Origin: Amorphoplanes friuliensis DSM 7358
GTDB taxonomy: Bacteria > Actinomycetota > Actinomycetes > Mycobacteriales > Micromonosporaceae
Assembly: GCF_000494755.1 (NCBI RefSeq)
Contig: NC_022657.1
Coordinates: forward strand, 941,501 to 1,005,500
Reading direction: 5' to 3'
Length of the DNA: 64,000 nt
Below, in pieces: positions 16,682 through 25,330 of the stretch (position 1 is its first letter; the number at the start of each line of letters is the position of its first letter). The position numbers were made by a program, and so were the translations under genes. Below the pieces are notes generated by a model, which did no database searches, was not told the origin of the DNA, and worked only from the letters and a program-made list of their open reading frames with translations.

Positions 16682-17506
16682 ATGGCTTGGCACATCACGG
16701 ACAACGTCGACGATTTCCTGGCCGGGGCCGGCGAGTTCCTGCGCTCGCGGCCCGTCGAGAACACCGTGCTCCTGACGGTGACCGACAACGTGCGGCAGCG
16801 CGGATCCGCCGCCTACGGCGACGAGCCTCCGATGTTCGGCTGGTGCGACGACGGCGCTTTTTTGCGTACGCCGCCACACAGCGCGCTGCTCAGCGTGATG
16901 TCCCCGGCCGACGCCACCGACCTGGCCGCCCTTCTCGCGGACACGCAGCTGCCCAGCGTCATCGGCCCGGACGCGACCGTCGAGGCCTTCGCCGCCGAGT
17001 GGCAGCGCCGCACCGGCACGACGGCGGCCGAGAAGGGACGCCAGCGGCTCTTCCGCCTCGGCACGCTGGTGCCGCCGACGCCGGCGGCACCGGGTGCGGC
17101 GCGTGTCGCCGGAGCCGAGGACCGCGACCTGCTCGTCGCCTGGATGACAACCTTCCAGCGGGAGATCGGCGAGCTGCCGCAGCACACCGGGGACTTCGTC
17201 GACGACAAGCTCTCGTACGGTGGCCTGTCGCTCTGGGAAGTGAACGGTGAGCCGGTCTCGATGGCCGGGCTGACCCGCAACAAGGCCGGCATGGTCCGCG
17301 TGCAGGCCGTCTACACGCCGCGCGAGCACCGCACCCACGGCTACGCCGGCGCGATCACCACCGCGGTCAGCCGGGCCGCCCTGGACGCGGGGGCGACGGA
17401 CGTGGTTCTCTTCACCGACCTGGCCAATCCGACGAGCAACGCCCTCTACCAGCGAATCGGCTTCACGCCGATCGAAGACCGCACCCTCGTGGAGTTCGTC
17501 CGATGA
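16682..17506 (+). CDS. GNAT family N-acetyltransferase
   Basis: A 274-residue protein with a C-terminal GNAT fold: the acetyl-CoA loop is VQAVYTPREHRTHGYAGAIT and the later strand is VVLFTDLANPTSNALYQRIGF. The N-terminal half (about 1-130) is a divergent second lobe, as in FR47-like two-domain GNATs. The substrate is unknown. It overlaps the MOSC gene by ATGA, so the two are coexpressed. A 36-base gap separates it from the LLM gene. Confidence 0.87.
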   Translation: MAWHITDNVDDFLAGAGEFLRSRPVENTVLLTVTDNVRQRGSAAYGDEPPMFGWCDDGAFLRTPPHSALLSVMSPADATDLAALLADTQLPSVIGPDATVEAFAAEWQRRTGTTAAEKGRQRLFRLGTLVPPTPAAPGAARVAGAEDRDLLVAWMTTFQREIGELPQHTGDFVDDKLSYGGLSLWEVNGEPVSMAGLTRNKAGMVRVQAVYTPREHRTHGYAGAITTAVSRAALDAGATDVVLFTDLANPTSNALYQRIGFTPIEDRTLVEFVR

Positions 17507-18162
17507 CTGCCGCCACCGTCCTGCAGGTCAACCTCGCCGTGCCGGAGAAAACTGACGCCAAGCGTGTCGGCACCACCGGCATCAACAAGCAGCCGGTCGA
17601 CCACCCGGTCGAGGTCCGCGCCCCGGGCCCGAAAACCACCGGCCTCCACAGTGGTCTTGTCGGCGACCAGATCTTCGACATCGACAACCACGGCGGCAAC
17701 GACCAGGCCGTTTACGTGTACGCCCGGGAGGACTACGACTGGTGGGAAGGTGAGCTCGACCGCAAGCTCACCAACGGCCTGTTCGGCGAGAACCTCACCA
17801 CCGAAGGCCTCGACGTCAACGGCGCGTTCCTCGGCGAGACCTGGAAGATCGGCGACGAGCTGATCCTGGCCACCACGTTCGGCCGCATCCCGTGCGCGAC
17901 GTTCCAGTGGAAGATGGGCGAGCCCCGCTGGGTGAAACGCTTCGGCGCGGAACGCAAACCGGGCGCGTACCTGCGGGTGGTCCAGCCCGGTTTTGTCCAG
18001 GCCGGCGATCGTGTCGAGATCCTCGACCGCCCGTCCCACGGCGTGACGATCGCGGAGAGCTACCACTCCTGGCTCCACGAGCCGGAGGAGCTGCGTGCCT
18101 ACCTCGACCTGGACCTTCCCGACACCCTGAAGAACGACTTCCGCAGCCGCCTGCGGATCTAG
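17503..18162 (+). CDS. MOSC domain-containing protein (YiiM-like)
   Basis: A 219-residue MOSC protein. Landmarks are KTTGLHSGLVGDQIFDIDNHGGNDQAVYVYAREDYDWW, LTNGLFGENLTTEGLDVN and the conserved cysteine in GRIPCATFQWKM, which in this family binds a molybdenum-cofactor-linked sulfur; YiiM relatives reduce N-hydroxylated compounds. The stop codon TAG is the last three bases of a CTAG at 18159-18162. This CTAG is the left target duplication of an insertion sequence, yet the gene is intact. Confidence 0.9.
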   Translation: MTAATVLQVNLAVPEKTDAKRVGTTGINKQPVDHPVEVRAPGPKTTGLHSGLVGDQIFDIDNHGGNDQAVYVYAREDYDWWEGELDRKLTNGLFGENLTTEGLDVNGAFLGETWKIGDELILATTFGRIPCATFQWKMGEPRWVKRFGAERKPGAYLRVVQPGFVQAGDRVEILDRPSHGVTIAESYHSWLHEPEELRAYLDLDLPDTLKNDFRSRLRI

Positions 18163-19609
18163 TAGTGCTTTGTCATCTTTTGGGTGGGTGACGGTGACAT
18201 ATCAATGCTGATCTTGGTGTCCTGGAGGGATGGACACTGCTGAGGTTCAGCAACTGGCCGATGATCTGGACGCGTTCGTGGCGGATGTGTTCGCTTCATT
18301 GACCAGGTCGCGGTGGCAGGAGCGCGCCGAGCATTACCTGCGCGGTCTGATGTTGGACGGTCGTCGCAAGTCGATCCAGCCGATGGCGGCCCGGCTTGCC
18401 GGGCCGCACGAACAGGCGTTGAACCATTTCGTCACCAACAGTCCGTGGGATGCCGCGTTGGTGCGCCGACGGCTGGCGGTGCGGATGGACGAGGCGATCG
18501 TCCCGGCTGCGTGGGCGTTGGACGACACCGGCTGGCTCAAATACGGTACCGCGTCGGTGGGTGTGACCCGGCAATACACCGGCACGGCCGGGAAAGTGAC
18601 CAACTGCCAGATCGGAGTCAGCCTGAACCTGGTCACCGACACCGCGTCGTGCCCGGTCGACTGGCGGCTGTTCGTTCCCGAGTCCTGGGACCCGGCCAGC
18701 GACAAGGCCACCTCCGAGACCCCCGAGCGCCGCCGCAAAACCGGAATGCCGGACGACGTCGTGCATCGCGAGAAGTGGCGTCTGGGCATGGACATGATCG
18801 ATGAAGCCCGCGGGTGGGGGCTGACGCCGCCGTTGATCGTCGCTGATGCCGGTTACGGCGACGCCGCTGAGTTCCGCCAAGGTCTCGAGGACCGGAACCT
18901 GAGCTACGTCGTCGGCGTGAACTGCGCGCATACCGCTTTCACCATCGACGCCCAGCGCACCTCACCCCCGTATAAGGGTGCTGGCCGGCGGCCGCCGCTG
19001 ATCTACCGGCAAGCCGCACCCGGCCTCAAAACCCACGTCTTGGCCGCCGGCCGCGACGCGACTCGCAGGGTCACCTGGCGCGAGGGTTCACGCCGCCGGG
19101 CCGGCAAAGCCCGGAAGATGGGCGGCAGTTTCGTGTTCCTGCGGCTGCGTCCCGCCAGCCTGGTGCATCGCCGGGCCGTCGGCTTCGACGAAGACCTGCC
19201 CGTGCGGTGGCTGATCGCCGAATGGCCACCCGGCGAGCCGGAACCGACCCGCTACTGGCTGTCGAACCTGCCCGCCACGACCCCATATCGGCACCTCGTC
19301 AGGCAGGCCAAGCTGCGCTGGCGCATCGAACACGACTACCGCGAGGTCAAAACCGGGCTCGGCCTGGACCACTACGAAGGCCGCACCTGGCAAGGCTGGC
19401 ACCACCACACCACCCTGGTCTCCGCCGCTCACGCGTTTCTCACCCTGCAACGCCTGGACCCAAAAACCCGTGCGCCGGAATGACTCTCTACGCCGTACTC
19501 CGACGCCTGCAACACCTGCTGGCCCGCCTCATCGGCACCTGCCCGACCTGCCAAACCCGCTTTCCGCAACGAAAAACCCGCGCGGGAAGAGGACCATGAC
19601 AAAGCACTA
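18163..19609 (+). mobile_element. complete insertion sequence, IS701-type, 1447 bp
   Basis: Perfect terminal inverted repeats TAGTGCTTTGTCAT (18163-18176) and ATGACAAAGCACTA (19596-19609) bound one transposase gene. Both ends are flanked by CTAG (18159-18162 and 19610-19613), the four-base duplication expected of IS701-like elements with a YTAR target. Intact ends and a full-length gene suggest a recent, possibly active copy. The family call rests on transposase style and target site. Confidence 0.88.
18230..19483 (+). CDS. IS701-type DDE transposase
   Basis: A 417-residue transposase. Probable catalytic acids are D98 or D99 in WALDDTGWLKYG, D206 in VADAGYGDAAEFR and E372 in DYREVKTGLGLDHYEGR. 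The last motif matches the YREVKxGLGLDHYEGRxWxGWHHH pattern of IS701 and related IS4-like enzymes. The ATG lies 54 bases inside the left terminal repeat. No frameshift or internal stop is present. About 110 bases of apparently untranslated sequence lie between its stop and the right end. Confidence 0.9.
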   Translation: MDTAEVQQLADDLDAFVADVFASLTRSRWQERAEHYLRGLMLDGRRKSIQPMAARLAGPHEQALNHFVTNSPWDAALVRRRLAVRMDEAIVPAAWALDDTGWLKYGTASVGVTRQYTGTAGKVTNCQIGVSLNLVTDTASCPVDWRLFVPESWDPASDKATSETPERRRKTGMPDDVVHREKWRLGMDMIDEARGWGLTPPLIVADAGYGDAAEFRQGLEDRNLSYVVGVNCAHTAFTIDAQRTSPPYKGAGRRPPLIYRQAAPGLKTHVLAAGRDATRRVTWREGSRRRAGKARKMGGSFVFLRLRPASLVHRRAVGFDEDLPVRWLIAEWPPGEPEPTRYWLSNLPATTPYRHLVRQAKLRWRIEHDYREVKTGLGLDHYEGRTWQGWHHHTTLVSAAHAFLTLQRLDPKTRAPE

Positions 19610-19613
19610 CTAG

Positions 19614-19773
19614 GGGGTGTCTGGTGGATCACGACGGCCTGCGCCGGGCCCAGCTTCCGCCTCGCTGCGCGGTCCGAAAGGCCACATACAACACCGGTAT
19701 GCGACCTTCCGGCCCACTTGCGACGCGAAACCTGGACCTCGCCGCAGACTCGCCGTGATCCACCAGACACCCC
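19614..19773. mobile_element. 160-bp MITE-like element
   Basis: Perfect 20-bp terminal inverted repeats, GGGGTGTCTGGTGGATCACG (19614-19633) and its complement (19754-19773), bound a 160-base element with no plausible gene. CTAG flanks both sides (19610-19613 and 19774-19777). Its ends differ from those of the adjacent insertion sequence, so it would be mobilised by a different transposase, perhaps an IS5-like one, which also favours YTAR. It shares the CTAG at 19610 with the neighbouring element. Confidence 0.8.
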
Positions 19774-20307
19774 CTAGGGCTTCTTGAGGCAGGGCGACCG
19801 CACCTGCAGGGAGAGGGCCCGCGGGCGGGGAGTGATGGTCACGACGTCGATCGTGTATCCGTCCGGCGTGATCGTAGAGATGGCGCCGCGGTATCCGTCG
19901 ACCGTGATGTCGAGGGTGATGGGCAGCTTGTTGGCGAGCCAGGCGGCGCGGAGGGTGGCCCGGGCCTTGGCGTGCCGGGTGACGTAGAGCGGCAGCCGGT
20001 AGACCGCCTGCACGCTGTAGAGCCCGCCGGCGCAGGCCGCCACGGTCACGACCGGGTTGGTGGTCATCGTGCGGATGATGCCGGCGGTCTGACCGGCGTA
20101 ACGGGCGACGTCGGCGCGGGCCTGAGCCTGGGTGCGGACCGCTGGGGCACCCGCCGGCTCCGCTGGACCGCCGCTGCCGCAACCGGCGAGCGCCAGGACC
20201 CCCGCGACGATCAGGACAGCAAGACGGCGTCGCGAAGGCCCGACTTCAATGAAGTTGGGCCTGGGCTCGGTCGGCGTGCCATCTCCGTGAGCGCTTGGAA
20301 CCCCCAT
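19774..20307 (-). CDS. putative lipoprotein of unknown function
   Basis: A 177-residue protein with a lipoprotein signal: SRRRLAVLIVAGVLALAGC, with a lipobox ending LAGC. The mature part (ARADVARYAGQTAGIIRTMT, DITVDGYRGAISTITPDGYTIDV) is not a family I recognise. The ATG at 20307 gives a rather long n-region; a GTG at 20334 is an in-frame alternative, and neither has a good ribosome site. Its TAG stop is read from the CTAG at 19774-19777 that flanks the MITE. Convergent with the MOSC gene, it probably ended on the same CTAG before the two insertions. Confidence 0.75.
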   Translation of the reverse strand: MGVPSAHGDGTPTEPRPNFIEVGPSRRRLAVLIVAGVLALAGCGSGGPAEPAGAPAVRTQAQARADVARYAGQTAGIIRTMTTNPVVTVAACAGGLYSVQAVYRLPLYVTRHAKARATLRAAWLANKLPITLDITVDGYRGAISTITPDGYTIDVVTITPRPRALSLQVRSPCLKKP

Positions 20308-20360
20308 GCCGCACAGGGTAGCCACGGGCCGCACCGCCGCTTCAGGGGGAGACTGGGCCC

Positions 20361-21557
20361 GTGAGTGACGTACTCGATCAGGTCTGGCGCTCCGACGCCG
20401 CCGGGATGCTCGGTGTGCTCGCGCGCCGCCTCGGGGATCTGGACCGGGCCGAGGAGGCGCTGCAGGACGCCGTCGCGGAGGCGTTGCTGCGGTGGGATGC
20501 TGAGGGCGTACCGGAAAATCCGTCCGGGTGGCTGGTGACGACCGCCTGGCGCAAGGCCGTCGACCGGCTGCGTCGTGAGGCCAACGGCCGGGAGAAACTG
20601 GCGGTGCTGGCGCGGACGCCGCCGCCGGAGCCGTCCGGCGACGACCGGCTGGCGCTGATCTTCGCGTGCTGTCATCCGGCGCTGGCCGAGCCGGCGCAGA
20701 TGGCCCTCACCCTGAACGCCGTCGCCGGGCTGCCCGCGGAGACCGTCGCCGCCGCCTTCCTGCTGCCGCAGGCGACGATGGCGCAGCGGCTCGTCCGGGC
20801 CAAACGGCTGCTCCGCGACCGGGGAGTCCGCGTCGAGGTGCCACAGCCGGAGGAGTACGCCGCCCGGCTGCCGGCGGTGCTCACCGTCCTTTACCTGATC
20901 TACAACGAGGGGTACCTGGCCACGTCCCGTGACGCGCCCCAGCGCCGTGACCTGGCCCGCGAGGCGCTCGACCTGGCCCGGCAGCTCACCGGTCTGATGC
21001 CCGCCGAACCCGAGGTGGCGGGGCTCGCCGCGCTCCTGGAACTGCACGAGGCGCGGGCGGCCACCCGTTTTGACGCCGAGGAGCGCCTGGTGCTGCTCGA
21101 GGACCAGGACCGTTCCGCCTGGGACCACAGCCTGATCCACGCGGCGGTGCGGCGGCTCGCGCGTGCTGCCGCGTACGACCGGCCGGGCCCGTACCAGCTG
21201 GAGGCGGCGATCGCAGCCCAGCACGCGCTCGCGCCGTCGTACGAGAAGACGAACTGGGGTGTGCTCCGGACGCTCTACGACAGTCTGCGGATGCTGCGCC
21301 CGTCGCCGGTGGTACTGCTCAGCCGGGCCGTGGCGCTGGGTTTTGTGGACGGCCCGGCGGTCGCGCTGGCGGAGGTGGACGCGCTGGCCGAGCGGCTCGA
21401 GGGCTACCGGCTGTGGCACGCGACCCGTGCCGACCTGTTGCTCCGCCTCGGACGCAAGGAGGAAGCCGTCGAGGCGACGCGGCGGGCGCTGGCCCTGGCC
21501 ACCAATCCGGCCGAGCGTGACCTGCTCGCCCGCCGCCTCGACAACCTCGGCGCCTAA
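20361..21557 (+). CDS. ECF sigma factor, ECF42 (SigX-like, DUF6596) type
   Basis: A 398-residue extracytoplasmic-function sigma factor. Region 2 is at about residues 10-75 (LGDLDRAEEALQDAVAEALLRW, PSGWLVTTAWRKAVDRLRR) and region 4 at about 100-160 (TVAAAFLLPQATMAQRLVRAKRLL). The C-terminal half, LPAVLTVLYLIYNEGY onward, is the helical, TPR-like extension that defines ECF42 and may act as an intramolecular control domain. No anti-sigma gene is adjacent; the known ECF42 partner, a DGPF protein, is encoded right after it but convergently. The GTG follows GGGGGAG. Confidence 0.9.
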   Translation: MSDVLDQVWRSDAAGMLGVLARRLGDLDRAEEALQDAVAEALLRWDAEGVPENPSGWLVTTAWRKAVDRLRREANGREKLAVLARTPPPEPSGDDRLALIFACCHPALAEPAQMALTLNAVAGLPAETVAAAFLLPQATMAQRLVRAKRLLRDRGVRVEVPQPEEYAARLPAVLTVLYLIYNEGYLATSRDAPQRRDLAREALDLARQLTGLMPAEPEVAGLAALLELHEARAATRFDAEERLVLLEDQDRSAWDHSLIHAAVRRLARAAAYDRPGPYQLEAAIAAQHALAPSYEKTNWGVLRTLYDSLRMLRPSPVVLLSRAVALGFVDGPAVALAEVDALAERLEGYRLWHATRADLLLRLGRKEEAVEATRRALALATNPAERDLLARRLDNLGA

Positions 21558-21904
21558 CGCTCCATGATCGGTCGGACCTCGACCCGGTCACCGAGGCGGA
21601 TGCCCGGCCAGCCCGAGGCCACAGCCACCGCCTCGTCGATGTTGTCGGCGACGACGTGGATGAAACCGCCGACAACTTCCTTGATCTCCAGGTACGGCCC
21701 GTCGGTGACGGTGGGCTTGCCGTCCGCGCCCGGGCCGACGGTCTTGGCGGTGCTCGACGGCTGCAGCTCGGCGCCACCCTTGACGATCTTGCCCTCCTGG
21801 TGCCACTTCTCCCACCAGGTGCCGACCTCGTCCATCAGGCTCTCGGCCTGCTCGGGGTCGAACCAGTTCGACTCGTCCCCGGTCAGAATCATGACGTACC
21901 GCAT
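21554..21904 (-). CDS. YCII-related DGPF domain protein
   Basis: A 116-residue protein with the DCG1/YCII fold: MRYVMILTGDE at the start and TDGPYLEIKEVVGGFIHV containing the DGPF-type motif. The ATG at 21904 is preceded by AGGAGGA at eight bases, which decides it over longer in-frame starts. DGPF genes are habitual partners and targets of ECF42 sigma factors. Here the partner is convergent rather than upstream and shares a four-base overlap (CTAA) with the sigma gene's stop. Confidence 0.92.
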   Translation of the reverse strand: MRYVMILTGDESNWFDPEQAESLMDEVGTWWEKWHQEGKIVKGGAELQPSSTAKTVGPGADGKPTVTDGPYLEIKEVVGGFIHVVADNIDEAVAVASGWPGIRLGDRVEVRPIMER

Positions 21905-22028
21905 GGGCTGATCCTCCTCTTGATCGGTGCTTCCGAGGGACTGACGAACGGCGCGGTCCCGGGATCGACACAAATTTGCTCCGAAGAAGAGGACATTTTC
22001 TGACCGCTGCTCCTGCGATGGTGGTCCG

Positions 22029-23114
22029 GTGAACGTCCTGACCACCCGAGCGCTCAACCGCGCGACACTGGCCCGGCAGCTGCTCCTCGACCGCAGCGAC
22101 CTGCCCGTCCTCGATGCGGTCGCGCACCTCGGCGGCCTGCAGGCGCAGGAGCCTCAGGAACCGTTCACCGGGCTATGGTCCCGCCTGCGCGCGTTCGACC
22201 CGGCTTCACTGTCCGAGCTGCTGACCGGCCGGCGTGTGGTCCGCACCCACCTCATGCGGCGTACGGTCCACCTGCTCACCGCCGACGACGTGCTGGCCTG
22301 GCGGGCGCGCCACGACCCGATGCTGCGCCAGCGGGTGCTCGGGGTCTACCGCCAGGAACTCGCCGGCGTGGACCTCGCCGAGCTCGAGGCGGCGGGCCGC
22401 GCGCTGCTGGCCGACGGTGAACCGCGCACGATGTCCGAGCTCGCCCGCGCGATGGCCGAGCGCTGGCCTGAGCCGGGGCCGCGAGCCCTCGGAGAGATGT
22501 TGATCGCCGGGCTCATCCCGATGGTGCAGATGCCGCCGCGGGGCTTGTGGCGTACCAAAGGGGGAGTGCGCAACGTCCCGCTCGAGGCCTGGCTGGGCCG
22601 GGAGATCGACCCGCCGGACCCGGACAGCACCGACCCGGTGGGTCAGGCGCTGGTGAAGCGCTACCTGGCCGCCTTCGGTCCCGCGGCCACGGCCGACGTC
22701 CGCGCCTGGTCCGGTCTCGCGGGGCTGCCCGCCGCTGTTTCGGCCGTCCGCAAGGAACTGATCACCTTTCGCGACGAACGCGGCCGCGAGTTGCTGGACC
22801 TGCCCGACGCACCGCGCCCGGACGCTGACATCCCGGCCCCGGTGCGGTTCCTGCCGGCCTTCGACAACGCCGTCCTCGGCTATCACGACCGCAACCGGAT
22901 CATCGACGAAGGCCACCGCGGCCTGTCGGTGCAGGGCCACCGGCTGGTTCTGGTCGACGGCCGCGTGGCCGCGACCTGGACTGTCGAAGCCGACACCGTC
23001 CAGGTCGCGCCACTGGGAAGCCTGTCCCGGGCCGATCGCACCGCCGTCACCGAGGAGGGGCAGCGCCTCGCCTCGTTCCTGTCGGAGGGCACGGGCTCCG
23101 TCATTGTTCAGTAG
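22029..23114 (+). CDS. winged-helix DNA-binding protein, AlkZ-like (HTH_42)
   Basis: A 361-residue protein of the HTH_42/AlkZ family. LGGLQAQEPQEPFTGLWSRL contains the QxQ motif that in AlkZ glycosylases unhooks DNA crosslinks, followed by RTHLMRRTVHLLTADD and, near the C-terminus, FLPAFDNAVLGYHDRNRI. In known producers such proteins give self-resistance to DNA-alkylating metabolites, but no such cluster is visible here, so a general repair role is more likely. The GTG start has no strong ribosome site. Its end overlaps the convergent sialidase-like gene by seven bases. Confidence 0.82.
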   Translation: MNVLTTRALNRATLARQLLLDRSDLPVLDAVAHLGGLQAQEPQEPFTGLWSRLRAFDPASLSELLTGRRVVRTHLMRRTVHLLTADDVLAWRARHDPMLRQRVLGVYRQELAGVDLAELEAAGRALLADGEPRTMSELARAMAERWPEPGPRALGEMLIAGLIPMVQMPPRGLWRTKGGVRNVPLEAWLGREIDPPDPDSTDPVGQALVKRYLAAFGPAATADVRAWSGLAGLPAAVSAVRKELITFRDERGRELLDLPDAPRPDADIPAPVRFLPAFDNAVLGYHDRNRIIDEGHRGLSVQGHRLVLVDGRVAATWTVEADTVQVAPLGSLSRADRTAVTEEGQRLASFLSEGTGSVIVQ

Positions 23115-24271
23115 TCGGTGTGCAGACTCCGGACCATCAGGAGCCGCCCGTTGTCGGTCGAGCCCGGGTTCGCGTTGAAGGCCAGCGTCCAGTACCAGCC
23201 TTCAGCCGCCTCGACCGAGCTCGGATTGGCCTGGTCGTAGGCACCCGAGTCGTAGAGCAGCCGCGACGTGCCGGTCCAGGTGGCCAGCGGATTGTCGATC
23301 ATAATGCCGTAGGTGGGCCGCCGGGTGGGTGTGAAGCGGTTCCCGTACGTGAAGAAGATCTTTTCCTGGCCGTTCTTCACGGTCTTCAGCAGGTGGTGAG
23401 AGCTGGCCAGCACCGGGTTCCCGGCGCCCAGCTGAAACAGCTCGAACGTGGGATTGGTGGTGTCGTCGTGCGCGTCCCACCGGCCGATGGCCAGCGGCCG
23501 GGCCTGCAGCTCGTCGTTGCCGTCCACCTTGTTCTCCGAACGGATCCCGGCCACGATCTTCTCGCCGATCTGCACGAAGCTGGGCTCGGTGTACCGGCGG
23601 CCGACCGGGTTGTCGTTCTTGATGATCCGCTTGACGAACGTCGGCTCCAGGCGTTCGGTCTGGTTGGGGTGATAGGTGGCGCGCAGGTAGAACGCGCCGC
23701 CCTCGGTGCCCGAGGAGTAGAACGGGACCAGGACCTGGTCGGTCGGGTTACCGCCCTGCTGCAGCGGAAGCACACTGCCGTGGCTGGCCATCGACGCCGG
23801 AGCGCCGGGCATCGTCAGCTGCAGGGGGTCGGTGAACCGCGTCCAGCCCTCACGCCAGTACGAGTAGTACAGCTTGGCCCCGACGAAGTAGGTCATGATC
23901 ACCTGACCGTCGTTCATCTTGGCCAGCTTCGGGTCCCGCATGTCGACGTCACCCAGGAACCTCGGATGGGCCAGGGCGAGAACGGGCGCCGACCACACGG
24001 TGCCGTTCCAGATCGACAGCTGGATCGTGCCGTTCGCCGGCTTCTCGACGGTCCCGACATGGAGCTCGGCGCGGTGCCAGACCGCCATCAGGTTGCCGTC
24101 GTCGAGCTTGATGATGTCCGGGAACCGCGCCTCGTACGGCTGCGGTTCCTTGTAGACGGTCCCGATGACGGCGATCGCCGCCTGGGCCGGCTGCGGGGCA
24201 AGGGTTACCGCCAGCACCGCGGTGAGGATCGCCGCCGCGGTGCCGTGAAGCACTCGTCCAACTGTTCGCAT
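23108..24271 (-). CDS. secreted sialidase-fold (BNR-like) protein
   Basis: About 387 residues from the preferred ATG at 24271, which gives a compact signal peptide (RTVGRVLHGTAAAILTAVLA, cleavage after QPAQA). A second ATG at 24298 adds nine charged residues. The mature part alternates short beta motifs such as FPDIIKLDDGNLMAVWHRAE and MRDPKLAKMNDGQVIMTYF, typical of five- or six-bladed sialidase-like propellers. I see no canonical Asp-box and cannot name a substrate; it may be a glycosidase or a non-catalytic propeller. Confidence 0.75.
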   Translation of the reverse strand: MRTVGRVLHGTAAAILTAVLAVTLAPQPAQAAIAVIGTVYKEPQPYEARFPDIIKLDDGNLMAVWHRAELHVGTVEKPANGTIQLSIWNGTVWSAPVLALAHPRFLGDVDMRDPKLAKMNDGQVIMTYFVGAKLYYSYWREGWTRFTDPLQLTMPGAPASMASHGSVLPLQQGGNPTDQVLVPFYSSGTEGGAFYLRATYHPNQTERLEPTFVKRIIKNDNPVGRRYTEPSFVQIGEKIVAGIRSENKVDGNDELQARPLAIGRWDAHDDTTNPTFELFQLGAGNPVLASSHHLLKTVKNGQEKIFFTYGNRFTPTRRPTYGIMIDNPLATWTGTSRLLYDSGAYDQANPSSVEAAEGWYWTLAFNANPGSTDNGRLLMVRSLHTDY

Positions 24272-24344
24272 CTTCCGCCTGACTTGCTCGACCGACATTG
24301 GCGGAGGTCATTCTGCCGAAACCCGGCGTCGCCGTGGGGGCAGC

Positions 24345-24674
24345 TCAAGCCTGGGCCAGAGCGGCCCAGGTGGCGTGCATCGCAGCCCGCATGATGTCGT
24401 CCAGGCAGGTGTCGGCCGGCGCATCCTCGATCTTGGTCACGATCACCCGGTACGCGGGACGGCCGGCCGGCAGCTCACCGAGTGCGCGGCGAACCCCGTC
24501 GATCGCCGCGGCGTTCATGCCCTCTTCCTCAGGACCCGGCGGAAACTCGCGCCAAGCAAACGCCTGATCACCGACACTGACACTGTCCGCCGCCGCGACT
24601 TCTACCCAAGTCGTGACCCTCGCCCAGTGCGCGGCGTGACTGGTCTGCTCGGCAATGCGATAAGTAGCCTCCAT
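24345..24674 (-). CDS. hypothetical protein, 109 residues
   Basis: A small soluble protein of unknown family (EATYRIAEQTSHAAHWARVT, then PAYRVIVTKIEDAPADTCLDD). Its coding pattern and central position in a gap support it as real, but no domain is recognised. The ATG at 24674 is preferred to the GTG one codon earlier; neither has a clear ribosome site. It is minus-strand and divergent from the RibD-like reductase gene. Confidence 0.5.
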   Translation of the reverse strand: MEATYRIAEQTSHAAHWARVTTWVEVAAADSVSVGDQAFAWREFPPGPEEEGMNAAAIDGVRRALGELPAGRPAYRVIVTKIEDAPADTCLDDIMRAAMHATWAALAQA

Positions 24675-24751
24675 CACCGCTGTCGTTTCTGTCCAAGACG
24701 GCCGCCGAGATCGACATCTAGCGTGGGCACAGCGCCTACCGAGGAGACAAA

Positions 24752-25330
24752 ATGCGTAACCTGGTCTACACCGGTTTCATGTCGCTGGACGGCATCGTGG
24801 ACTCGCCCGGCGGCGGCCCGGGCGAGGAGCACCGCAGCGCCGGCTGGGTGTTCAAGGACCTCGAATTCGTCCCGGAAGCCTGGACCCTCAAGGGCGACGA
24901 ACTCGCCGACACCACCGCCCTGATGTTCGGCCGCCAGAGCTACCAGGCCTTCTCCTCGACCTGGCCCGGCTCGGAGGACCACGCCGACTACAAGGACCTC
25001 CCCAAGTACGTCGTGTCGAGCACCCTGCCCGAAGAAGCCCTGGTCGACGGCTGGGGCCCGACGACGATCCTGCGCTCGACCGAGGACGTCGCCGCGCTCA
25101 AGAAAAGTGAAGGCGGCGGCATCTTCATCCACGGGAGCGCGGAGCTGACCCGGCGGCTGGCGGACGCGGGCCTGATCGACCAGTACAACCTGCTCGTCTT
25201 CCCGGTCCTGCTCGGCGCCGGCAAGAGCCTGTTCGACCGCGCCGACCGCGACAAGCACATGCTCACCCTGCGCGAGTCCGAGACCTACAAGAACGGCATC
25301 CTCAAACTCATCTACGACGTCAAACACTGA
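24752..25330 (+). CDS. dihydrofolate reductase family protein (RibD C-terminal-like)
   Basis: A 192-residue NADPH-dependent reductase-fold protein. Landmarks are NLVYTGFMSLDGIVDSPGG, LMFGRQSYQAF and GGIFIHGSAELTRRLADAGLID, followed by FPVLLGAGKSLF, all typical of RibD/DHFR-like proteins of unknown substrate. GAGGAG sits seven bases ahead of the ATG. Its 3' end overlaps the convergent AraC gene by 11 bases. Confidence 0.9.
   Translation: MRNLVYTGFMSLDGIVDSPGGGPGEEHRSAGWVFKDLEFVPEAWTLKGDELADTTALMFGRQSYQAFSSTWPGSEDHADYKDLPKYVVSSTLPEEALVDGWGPTTILRSTEDVAALKKSEGGGIFIHGSAELTRRLADAGLIDQYNLLVFPVLLGAGKSLFDRADRDKHMLTLRESETYKNGILKLIYDVKH

Noticed and set aside
22029..23114. AlkZ-like gene as a self-resistance marker of a biosynthetic cluster
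   Set aside because: No polyketide, peptide or other biosynthetic genes lie in the neighbourhood.
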